Notes under the pieces: model-generated
The model's database searches: none
Told to the model about the DNA's origin: nothing
What the model saw: the letters and a program-made list of their open reading frames with translations, nothing else
From: CAWEHQ01 sp051001995
GTDB taxonomy: Bacteria > Actinomycetota > Thermoleophilia > Solirubrobacterales > Thermoleophilaceae
Direction: 5' to 3'
DNA: 5,467 nucleotides
Assembly (NCBI GenBank): GCA_051001995.1
Contig: JBPCMT010000144.1
Coordinates: 1-5,467, forward strand
Made by a program: the position numbers and the translations under genes
Part shown: positions 1 through 4,721 of the stretch, piece after piece
Layout of the letters: each line of letters starts with the position of its first letter
Numbering within the stretch: the stretch's first letter is position 1

Positions 1-566
1 GAGGCGGTGGGCGGGCGCCCCGCCGTCGGCGCGGGAACGGACTCGACGGCGGGCTCGCTCGGCGCGGAGGCAGAGTCCCCGGAAGCGGGCGGCGCCGGCG
101 CGGCGGCCCCGGCGGCGCCCGCCTCGAGATCCTCGCGCAGGCAGTTGGCAAAGTCGCGCAGCAGCCGGTTCGAGATGTCCTGCATCATGCCGCCGCGCCC
201 GAAGCGCGCCAGGCGTCCGGTGATCGTGAAGTCGGTCTCTACCTCCACGCGCGTCCCCCCGGCGGTCTCGGTCATCGTGCTCACGATCGTCGCGTTCGCC
301 GAGCCCTGCCCGCGCTTGTCGCGCCCGCTCGCCTTCATCGTCGCCCGGCGAGCGGACTCGTCCAGCGACTCCATCGAAAGCTTGCCGCTGTAGGCCGCGG
401 TCGTCGGGCCGAGCTTGACCTGGAAGTTGCCGGAGTAGGTGCCGTCGTCGGCGGCGGCCGTGATCTCGGCGCCAGGCAGGCATGGCGCCACCCGCTCGAC
501 GTCGATCAGCGCCTCCCATACCTGCTCGATCGGAGCCTTTACCTCGAACGCCTGCTCGAGCTTCAT
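1..566 (-). CDS. coxG: CoxG, SRPBCC-fold CO dehydrogenase accessory protein (3' end beyond window)
   Basis: Reading from ATG at 566, the frame stays open for 188 codons to the left edge, so the gene is partial at its C-terminus. Residues 1-147 match the CoxG family (SRPBCC fold): start MKLEQAFEVKAPIEQVWEAL, then CLPGAEI at 29-35, a central beta-rich part, GRLARFGRGGM at 117-127 and a closing helix NRLLRDFANCLREDL at 133-147. From about 148 the chain turns into an Ala/Pro/Ser-rich linker (for example GAAAPAPPAS) that continues off the edge. In the studied Oligotropha system CoxG recruits CO dehydrogenase to the cytoplasmic membrane; whether a hydrophobic anchor follows the linker here cannot be seen. 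The ATG overlaps the stop of the upstream nucleotidyltransferase as ATGA, and AAGGAGG lies 10 bases upstream, so the start is firm. It is the last visible gene of the run. Confidence 0.93.
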   Translation of the reverse strand, partial: MKLEQAFEVKAPIEQVWEALIDVERVAPCLPGAEITAAADDGTYSGNFQVKLGPTTAAYSGKLSMESLDESARRATMKASGRDKRGQGSANATIVSTMTETAGGTRVEVETDFTITGRLARFGRGGMMQDISNRLLRDFANCLREDLEAGAAGAAAPAPPASGDSASAPSEPAVESVPAPTAGRPPTA

Positions 567-1153
567 GTCGTGATCGCCTCCTTCGTCGTGCCGGAAGCGG
601 GTCCCAGCTGGTCGGGCGTGTCGATGTCGTCCGGGCGGCCGAGCCCGTCGCAGGCCACCTCCCGCACGCGGACGTCGTCGAGCAGCGCGCGCGCACCCGC
701 GTCGCCGCGCAGCGAGGCGACGCGCCCGAACAGCGACTGCTCGAGCAGCACCGGATGGCCAGCCAGGCCGCCGTACGTGGCCCTCACCGCGTCCGCGCCG
801 GACGTGCGGGCGTGCAGTACGCGCTCGACGGCCACCGGCGAGAGAAACGGCTGATCGCCGAGCGCGACCACGACCGCGTCGCACGCCGCCAGCGCCGCGA
901 TCCCCGCCCGCAGCGAGGCCGACTGGCCCTCGGCCCAAGCGTCGCAGACCACCACCCCGGCTCCGCGGAGATCGACGCCGCGCCGAACCTCGGCCGCGCG
1001 AGCGCCCAGCACCACGAACACCCGGCCGAGCGGCGCCGCGACCATTGCCCCGACGGCGTGCTCGAGCATCGGCCGGCCGTCCAGCTCGGCGAGCTGCTTT
1101 GCGCCGCCGAAGCGGGTGCCGGCCCCGGCGGCCAGGACGAGGCCGCCGATCAA
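563..1153 (-). CDS. MocA/MobA-type molybdenum cofactor nucleotidyltransferase
   Basis: This 196-residue protein has the full signature of the MobA-like NTP transferase family. Visible motifs are LAAGAGTRFGGAKQL at 7-21 (nucleotide-binding loop), WAEGQSASLRAG at 73-84, GDQPF at 99-103 (metal/nucleotide site), GHPVLL at 132-137, GDAGAR at 150-155 and DIDTPDQL at 176-183. Family members move CMP or GMP onto molybdopterin. CO dehydrogenase-type hydroxylases use the cytosine dinucleotide, so MocA-like cytidylyltransfer is the best guess; the sequence alone does not prove base choice. The start is TTG at 1153, which overlaps the upstream xdhC stop as TTGA and has GAGGT 6 bases upstream. The nucleotide-binding motif begins only six residues after this start, so no earlier start is needed. 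The stop overlaps the coxG start as ATGA. The Thr/Ala-rich tail after 183 is not part of the conserved fold. Confidence 0.9.
   Translation of the reverse strand: MIGGLVLAAGAGTRFGGAKQLAELDGRPMLEHAVGAMVAAPLGRVFVVLGARAAEVRRGVDLRGAGVVVCDAWAEGQSASLRAGIAALAACDAVVVALGDQPFLSPVAVERVLHARTSGADAVRATYGGLAGHPVLLEQSLFGRVASLRGDAGARALLDDVRVREVACDGLGRPDDIDTPDQLGPASGTTKEAITT
577..583 (-). promoter_or_regulatory. Ribosome binding site of coxG
   Basis: Minus-strand AAGGAGG, a near-perfect Shine-Dalgarno, ends 10 bases before the coxG ATG. It lies inside the 3' end of the upstream nucleotidyltransferase gene and fixes the coxG start despite the 4-base ATGA overlap. Confidence 0.8.
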
Positions 1154-1929
1154 GCGCCGACCTCGTGGATGCGCCCGCTCGACCGCGACAGCCGCCCGCC
1201 CTCGCGATCGTTTCTCACCGCGACGACCTCGGACATGATCGACAGCGCGGTCTCCTCGGCCGTGAGCCCGCCGAGGTCGAGCCCGATCGGCGCCGCCACG
1301 CGCTCGAGCTCCTCCTCGGCCACACCGGCCGCGAGCAGCCGCTCGCGGCGCTTCGTTTGCGCGCGGCGACTCCCCATCGCGCCGATGTAGGGCGCCTCGG
1401 ACGCCAGCGCGATCGTCAGGGCGGCGTCGTCGAGCTTCGGGTCGTGGGTAAGTACCGCGATGTAGGTCGCTCGATCGATGCCGCCGATCCGCTGAAACGC
1501 CTCCTCCGGCCAGCCCACCACGACCTCCTCGGCGTCGGGGAAGCGCTCGACGGTGGCAAACCGCGAGCGCGGGTCGATCAGGTAGGGGCGCCAGCCCGCG
1601 GCGCGCGCCATCCTGCAGAGCGCCGCGGCGAAGTCCACGGCCCCGAAGACCACGAGTCGTGGCGGCGGCGCGACGACGTCCACGAACAGCCCGGCGTCAC
1701 CCTCTTCGCGCAGCTCCGAGCGTTGCGCCCACAGCAGCTCCTCGGCGTGCTCGACCGCGCACCGGTCAAGCTCCTGATCGCCAAGCGAGCCCTCGCGCTC
1801 GCCGTCCGCGCGCACCAGCAGCCTGGCGCCCAGGCTTGCCGGCGCGCCGTCGTCCGCCCGCACCACGGTCACGAGCGCAGCGCGGCCGCCATCCTTGCCG
1901 ATCGAGGCGAACTGCGACTGGAGGCTCAC
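1150..1929 (-). CDS. XdhC/CoxI family protein with Rossmann domain (CoxF/CoxI-like)
   Basis: From GTG at 1929 the protein has 259 residues. Residues ~15-75 form a weak XdhC_CoxI N-terminal domain in which the usual GG(C/A)(L/V)E element is degenerate (GSLGDQELD). A short linker leads to the Rossmann part: RLVVFGAVDFAAAL at about 91-104, IDPRSRFA at 118-125, RFPDAEEVV at 129-137, LTHDPKLDD at 160-168, YIGAMGSRR at 181-189 and APIGLDLGGLTAEE at 213-226. XdhC proteins bind molybdenum cofactor and help its sulfuration and transfer to hydroxylases of the xanthine dehydrogenase family; CoxF/CoxI are the relatives in cox clusters. GTG at 1929 is chosen over an upstream start at 1971 because it forms a GTGA overlap with the previous stop and because the extra 14 residues are only the antiphase shadow of that gene. 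Its own stop overlaps the next TTG. Confidence 0.9.
   Translation of the reverse strand: MSLQSQFASIGKDGGRAALVTVVRADDGAPASLGARLLVRADGEREGSLGDQELDRCAVEHAEELLWAQRSELREEGDAGLFVDVVAPPPRLVVFGAVDFAAALCRMARAAGWRPYLIDPRSRFATVERFPDAEEVVVGWPEEAFQRIGGIDRATYIAVLTHDPKLDDAALTIALASEAPYIGAMGSRRAQTKRRERLLAAGVAEEELERVAAPIGLDLGGLTAEETALSIMSEVVAVRNDREGGRLSRSSGRIHEVGA
1160..1164 (-). promoter_or_regulatory. Ribosome binding site supporting a TTG start
   Basis: Minus-strand GAGGT lies 6 bases before the TTG start of the nucleotidyltransferase gene. It supports the rare TTG codon in the TTGA stop/start overlap. Confidence 0.55.
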
Positions 1930-2240
1930 GGCTCGTAGCGCTCCACCCAGACGTCGATCTCGCCGCCGCACGGGAGCCCGACGTCCCAGGCCTCCGAGTC
2001 GGCGATCCCGAAGTGAAGGAGCCGCGGCTCGCCGTCTCGGATCACCTCCTCCGCGACCTCGACGACGGCGCCCTCGACGCAGCCGCCGGAGACCGCGCCC
2101 GAGACCTCGCCGCGACCGTTGACCGCCATCTTCGACCCCGGAGGCCTCGGCGCCGAGCGCTTGACGGCCACCACAGTCGCAAGCGCCACGTCCTCGCCGC
2201 GGCCCACCCAGGCGTCCACGTCCTCGATCACGTCGTGCAT
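1926..2240 (-). CDS. Small XdhC-family protein, N-terminal-domain type
   Basis: This is a complete 104-residue protein consisting only of the XdhC_CoxI N-terminal domain. Key elements are RSAPRPPGSKMAV at 28-40, GAVSGGCVEGAV at 48-59 (Cys54), HFGIADSEAWDVGLPCGGEI at 76-95 (Cys91) and a final VWVERYEP. It retains the GGCVE and CGG cysteine motifs that the larger neighbour lacks. In this family the domain acts in handling the molybdenum cofactor; its exact chemistry is not shown by the sequence. ATG at 2240 follows the coxE stop by two bases, with GGGGAGGTGA immediately upstream, so start and length are firm. The stop overlaps the GTG of the larger XdhC protein as GTGA, suggesting that the two are made together and may interact. 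It is not a truncated gene: both ends are clean and the pair occupies the coxF position. Confidence 0.88.
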   Translation of the reverse strand: MHDVIEDVDAWVGRGEDVALATVVAVKRSAPRPPGSKMAVNGRGEVSGAVSGGCVEGAVVEVAEEVIRDGEPRLLHFGIADSEAWDVGLPCGGEIDVWVERYEP

Positions 2241-2242
2241 TC

Positions 2243-2252
2243 TCACCTCCCC
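2243..2252 (-). promoter_or_regulatory. Strong ribosome binding site overlapping the coxE stop codon
   Basis: Minus-strand GGGGAGGTGA contains both an extended Shine-Dalgarno and the TGA stop of coxE. The small xdhC ATG follows two bases after that stop. It is the strongest binding site in the window and marks the only junction in the coxD-to-coxG run without a 4-base overlap. Confidence 0.8.
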
Positions 2253-3412
2253 TTGTCGGGTTCGCCCTCGAGCAGCTCGGCGAGCTCCTCGAGCGAGGCC
2301 AGCGAGTTGCCGGCCAGGAAGTCGTCCACGTGCGGCAGCGCCGCCGCCATCCCGCGCGTCAGCGGCTCGTAGCCGGCGCTCGCCTTGAGCGGGTTGAGCC
2401 AGACGAGCCGGTGGGCGCAGCGACCGAGCCGCTCCATCTCGCGGGCGAGCTGCTCGGGGTCCCCGCGGTCCCATCCGTCGGAGAGGACCACGACGACCGC
2501 ACCGCGGCCGATCCGCCGCCCGTGCTCGCGGTTGAGCTCGGAGAGGCAGGCGCCGATCCGCGTGCCGCCGGACCAGTCGGCTGCGGCTCCGTGCGCGCGC
2601 CCGAGCGCGCGGTCGTGGTCGCGCCCGGCGAGCTCGCGGGTCAGCCGCGTGAGGCGGGTGCCGAAGGCGAACGCCTCGACCCGCCGCCGCGCGGCCACAC
2701 ACGCGTGCATGTACTGGAGCAGCATCCGCGCGTAGGGCTCCATCGAGCCCGAGACGTCGCAAACCATCACCAGCGGGCGCTGGCGAAGGCTCGGCTCGCG
2801 CCAGCGGCGCTCGACCGGCTCGCCGCCGTAGCGCAGCGAGTCGCGCAGCGTCCGCCGCAGGTCGTGGCGCGCGCCGGGCGGATGGGGCCCGCGCCGGCGG
2901 CTCGGCCTGGTGCGCCGGCTGACCCGTCGCGGACCGCGAGCGGCTAGGCGCGCCATCAGGCGACGCGCCATCAGGCGCTCCGCATCGGTGTAGGTCGCGA
3001 AGTCCTTCTCGCGCAGCAGCTCGACGTCGCTCCAGGCGGCGGGGACAGGAACGAGATCGGGCGCGCCGGGCTCTGGCGGCGAGGCTCCGGGGACCGCCAC
3101 CCGGGGCAGCACGAGCCTGGCAGCGTCGAGGTCGACGGGAGGCTCGGGACGGTGAGCGTAGGCGCCGAACCAGGCTGCGAACGCTGCGTCGAAGGACTCC
3201 AGGTCCTCGCGGCGCGAGCAGAGCGCGGCGCGCAGGGCGAAGTACGCTTCCTGCCGCGAGGCGCCGTCCACCGCGGCGAGCGCCCGGTGCGCCGCCACCA
3301 GCTCCCCCACCCCCGCGCGGACGCCGCCCGCGCGCAGCGAGGCAACGAGCGCGACAAGCCGCGCGGTCACGCGGACGCCGCCGCCGGCGACGACGGTCGC
3401 GCCGAGCGTCAC
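2243..3412 (-). CDS. coxE: CoxE, von Willebrand factor A (VWA) domain protein
   Basis: The protein has 389 residues from GTG at 3412. The first half is the CoxE-type helical region (LVALVASLRAGGVRAGVGEL, then FDAAFAAWFGAY, then a conserved KDFATYTDAERLMARRLMAR). An Arg/Pro-rich basic stretch follows at about 160-189. The C-terminal half is a VWA domain with an intact MIDAS metal site: DVSGS at 219-223, the Thr in SGGTRIG at 284 and LSDGWD at 310-315. CoxE-like proteins pair with a MoxR ATPase; in the CO dehydrogenase system CoxD and CoxE are linked to maturation of the Cu-S-Mo centre. GTG at 3412 overlaps the coxD stop as GTGA and has GGAGG four bases upstream. The frame stays open 62 codons further upstream to 3598, but that part is the antiphase shadow of coxD, so the longer 451-residue version is rejected. 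A MIDAS site suggests divalent-metal-dependent binding to a partner. Confidence 0.92.
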   Translation of the reverse strand: MTLGATVVAGGGVRVTARLVALVASLRAGGVRAGVGELVAAHRALAAVDGASRQEAYFALRAALCSRREDLESFDAAFAAWFGAYAHRPEPPVDLDAARLVLPRVAVPGASPPEPGAPDLVPVPAAWSDVELLREKDFATYTDAERLMARRLMARLAARGPRRVSRRTRPSRRRGPHPPGARHDLRRTLRDSLRYGGEPVERRWREPSLRQRPLVMVCDVSGSMEPYARMLLQYMHACVAARRRVEAFAFGTRLTRLTRELAGRDHDRALGRAHGAAADWSGGTRIGACLSELNREHGRRIGRGAVVVVLSDGWDRGDPEQLAREMERLGRCAHRLVWLNPLKASAGYEPLTRGMAAALPHVDDFLAGNSLASLEELAELLEGEPDKGR

Positions 3413-4263
3413 ACGCCCTCCAGGACTCGCTGCGCCTCGACGCGCTCGATGTCCTCGCGCACCTTGAGCGCTACGCCGAGCGTCTCGTGCAGCTCGGCGT
3501 CCTCGAGCGCCAGCAACGCTCGCGCCCAGTTGATCGTCTCCCCCACGCCGGGCAGCTTGTAGAGCTCCTCGCCACGAAGTCGCGCGACGGCGGCGCACAC
3601 GCGAGCGGCGATCTGATCGGGGACTCCGTCCACGCGCGCACGCACGATCTCGGCCTCGCGCTCCTGCGAGGGGTACTCGATCCAGTGGTAGAGACAGCGG
3701 CGCTTGAGCGCGTCGTGCAGCTCGCGCGTGCGGTTGGACGTGATCACCACGAGCGGCCGCCCGCGCGCCACCGCCGTCCCGAGCTCCGGGATCGTGACCT
3801 GGAAGTCCGAGAGGAACTCGAGCAGGAACGCCTCGAACTCGTCGTCGGCGCGGTCCACCTCATCGATCAGCAGCACCACCGGGCCCTCGTGCTCGAGCGC
3901 CTCGAGCAGCGGCCGGCGCAGGAGGAACTCGCGCGTGAAGAGCTCGCCGGCGTGGCGCTCGCCGCCCTCGGCCGCGCGGATCGCGAGCAGCTGCCGGGCG
4001 TAGTCCCAGTCATAGAGCGCGTTGTGGAGGTCGATGCCCTCGTGACACTGAAGGCGGATCAGGCGCGCCCCGGCGGCGGCGGCGAGCGCCTTCGCGACCT
4101 CGGTCTTGCCGACCCCGGCCTCGCCCTCGAGCAGCAGCGGCTGCTCGAGCGCGGCCGCGAGGTAGACGGAGGTCGCGAGGCCGCGATCCGCCAGATAGCG
4201 CTCGCCGGTGAGCGCCGCGTGCACGGCGTCGACGGAGTGGAACGTGGCCTGCGGCGCGATCAC
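3409..4263 (-). CDS. coxD: CoxD, MoxR-family AAA+ ATPase
   Basis: From GTG at 4263 the protein has 284 residues, about the usual CoxD length. It shows the helical lead-in GERYLADRGLATSVYLAAAL, Walker A GEAGVGKT at 47-54, RLQCHEGID followed by LYDWDYARQLLAIR, Walker B VLLIDEVDRA at 130-139, sensor 1 VVITSNRTRELHDALKRRC at about 172-190 and LPGVGETINWARAL near 237-250. CoxD is a chaperone-like ATPase acting with CoxE on maturation (sulfur and copper addition) of the active site of apo-CO dehydrogenase. The start is the least certain of the set. GTG 4263 has GAGGA four bases upstream and gives the family-like short N-terminus. ATG 4305 would add 14 residues but lacks a clear Shine-Dalgarno. The frame is open as far as a GTG at 4476, which would run through the hairpins and is unlikely. 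The stop overlaps the coxE start. Confidence 0.92.
   Translation of the reverse strand: MIAPQATFHSVDAVHAALTGERYLADRGLATSVYLAAALEQPLLLEGEAGVGKTEVAKALAAAAGARLIRLQCHEGIDLHNALYDWDYARQLLAIRAAEGGERHAGELFTREFLLRRPLLEALEHEGPVVLLIDEVDRADDEFEAFLLEFLSDFQVTIPELGTAVARGRPLVVITSNRTRELHDALKRRCLYHWIEYPSQEREAEIVRARVDGVPDQIAARVCAAVARLRGEELYKLPGVGETINWARALLALEDAELHETLGVALKVREDIERVEAQRVLEGV
3417..3421 (-). promoter_or_regulatory. Ribosome binding site deciding the coxE start
   Basis: Minus-strand GGAGG, within the last codons of coxD, lies four bases before the GTG at 3412. Together with the GTGA overlap it selects this start over the upstream in-frame codons. Confidence 0.65.
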
Positions 4264-4267
4264 TGCT

Positions 4268-4272
4268 TCCTC
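4268..4272 (-). promoter_or_regulatory. Candidate ribosome binding site for coxD GTG start
   Basis: Minus-strand GAGGA ends four bases before GTG 4263. The spacing is slightly short. It is still better than anything upstream of the alternative ATG at 4305, where the preceding bases read CACCCGCGGA. Confidence 0.4.
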
Positions 4273-4370
4273 GTTCCGAAGGGTAGACGCGGCCGATTCG
4301 ATCATTCCGCGGGTGGGACACTCCTCGAGGACCCCCGTCGAGCGACCGGGCCCGGCGGCGTTGGCGGGCA

Positions 4371-4407
4371 GCCAGCGGTGACCCGGGACCGATCCCGGCA
4401 CCGTGGC
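4371..4407. repeat. Inverted repeat, 15-bp hairpin in the coxD leader
   Basis: The arms pair as GCCA/TGGC (4371-4374 with 4404-4407), CGGTG/CACCG (4376-4380 with 4399-4403) and CCGGGA/TCCCGG (4383-4388 with 4393-4398), closing a CCGA tetraloop. Only three bases are bulged (4375 and 4381-4382), all on one arm. There is no T-run on either side, so an intrinsic terminator is not indicated. It ends three bases from the larger hairpin at 4411-4510, so the two could form one structured leader of coxD. Confidence 0.6.
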
Positions 4408-4410
4408 CTG

Positions 4411-4510
4411 GCGGCCGGCGGCACGTATGTCGCTTTCTCTGAGGTGGTCTCGGAGAAGGTCTGTCTCGATGACCACTTTCGAGAAGCGACATACATCACG
4501 CCGCGGCCGC
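4411..4510. repeat. Long imperfect inverted repeat (100-nt hairpin)
   Basis: Pairing by eye, from outside in: 4411-4417 with 4504-4510 (GCGGCCG/CGGCCGC), 4419-4422 with 4500-4503, an internal loop, then 11 perfect pairs GTATGTCGCTT/AAGCGACATAC (4425-4435 with 4484-4494). One T (4436) is bulged, followed by 4437-4439 with 4481-4483, one mismatch, 4441-4443 with 4477-4479 (two of the three are G-T), GTGGTC/GACCAC (4444-4449 with 4471-4476), a 3x3 loop, and 4453-4456 with 4464-4467 around a 7-base loop. That is 36 Watson-Crick pairs plus 2 wobbles. The middle 80 bases are only about 52% GC, so the pairing there is not a by-product of GC richness. The role is unknown: it could be a small inserted element, a processing or attenuation hairpin, or a structured RNA. 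Confidence 0.75.
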
Positions 4511-4536
4511 GTGCGCGAAAGCCGCGGCGGCCGCAG

Positions 4537-4653
4537 TCAGCCTTTCGTAGCGTCGCCGTGCACCTTCTCAAGCAGTTGTAACGCGCCCGTCACTGCGCCC
4601 ACTAGCTGGGCTCTTTCAAGCATTCCATGGGTGCACAAGACGGCCCAGTTCAT
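4537..4653 (-). CDS. Doubtful 38-codon ORF in the coxM-coxD gap
   Basis: From ATG at 4653 the frame encodes 38 residues starting MNWAVLCTHGMLERAQLVGA and ending EKVHGDATKG. I do not recognise it. The frame is open further upstream without a stop through the rest of the gap and into the antiphase of coxM, so a longer protein or a gene remnant is possible, though no good upstream start codon is present in the gap. The middle (LERAQLVGAVTGALQLLEKV) could form one amphipathic helix; no signal peptide or catalytic motif is visible. Only a weak GGGG lies upstream of the ATG. Third-codon GC is clearly lower than in the cox genes. It could be a real small gene, a decayed fragment or chance. Confidence 0.2.
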   Translation of the reverse strand: MNWAVLCTHGMLERAQLVGAVTGALQLLEKVHGDATKG

Positions 4654-4703
4654 GGCCGCCCCGACGGCAGCATCACCAACGTGACGAGAGGCTCCCGCGT
4701 GTG

Positions 4704-4721
4704 TGACCGTTCGCCCGGTCA
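4704..4721 (-). terminator. Dyad symmetry over the coxM stop codon, possible weak terminator
   Basis: On the minus strand TGACCG and CGGTCA form a perfect 6-bp stem around the 6-base loop GGCGAA. The first three bases are the coxM TGA stop. No U-tract follows, so it does not meet the usual definition of an intrinsic terminator. It could slow transcription or protect a 3' end. The position exactly at the gene end is the main argument. Confidence 0.25.

Larger units (their letters stand above)
4264..4718. other. Gap between coxM and coxD, lower GC, rich in inverted repeats
   Basis: This stretch of about 455 bases has no confidently recognised gene. Hand counts give about 63% GC for 4541-4720 and about 52% for 4421-4500, against roughly 77% in a sampled gene stretch. 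From coxM toward coxD it holds a dyad on the coxM stop (4704-4721), a doubtful short ORF (4537-4653), a 100-nt imperfect hairpin (4411-4510), a 15-bp hairpin (4371-4407), a perfect CCGGGCCCGG palindrome at 4346-4355 and the coxD leader. I found no convincing -35/-10 pair and no T-rich terminator tract on either strand. It may be a second promoter/leader region for coxD-G, the scar of an inserted element, or both. Confidence 0.6.

Noticed and set aside
482..2388. Several plus-strand open frames of about 75-300 codons opposite the xdhC and nucleotidyltransferase genes
   Set aside because: They are Arg/Pro/Ala-rich, typical of antisense shadows in high-GC DNA, and conflict with minus-strand genes that have clear family motifs.
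1926..2762. Minus-strand 278-codon frame containing the small XdhC protein with a long N-terminal extension
   Set aside because: The extension is Arg/Ala-rich and antiphase to the VWA domain of coxE. ATG 2240 has a strong Shine-Dalgarno and matches the natural start of the XdhC N-terminal domain.
4322..4331. Perfect palindrome TCCTCGAGGA upstream of coxD
   Set aside because: CTCGAG occurs many times in this window because of the frequent Leu-Glu and Glu codons, so one more copy with short symmetry is weak evidence for an operator.
4264..4476. N-terminal extension of CoxD to a GTG at 4476
   Set aside because: CoxD proteins begin shortly before the YLADRGLAT element. The extension would be translated from the hairpin arm and has no good ribosome binding site.
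4516..4547. CGAAAG/CTTTCG stem around a GC-rich insert, considered as a terminator
   Set aside because: The 6-bp outer stem encloses a 20-base insert and has no T-tract, so there is no reason to call it a terminator.
4302..4571. Minus-strand 89-codon frame through the hairpin region
   Set aside because: It is Arg-rich with no family resemblance and no ribosome binding site, and it runs through the inverted repeats. The similar-looking pieces at its two ends come from the palindrome.
3487..4581. Long plus-strand open frame of 364 codons opposite coxD
   Set aside because: It is antisense to a clear MoxR ATPase with Walker A and B motifs. Stop-free opposite frames are expected at this GC level, and the translation has no recognisable domain.
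4511..4700. Sigma-70-like promoter on the minus strand in the gap
   Set aside because: A TTGAGA-like hexamer occurs near 4565-4570, but no acceptable -10 element lies at 16-18 bases from it. Nothing better was seen.
4306..4718. Moco (molybdenum cofactor) riboswitch in the coxD leader
   Set aside because: It is attractive by context, but I cannot match the conserved moco-RNA core by eye. A cmsearch hit to the Rfam model would be needed to revive it.
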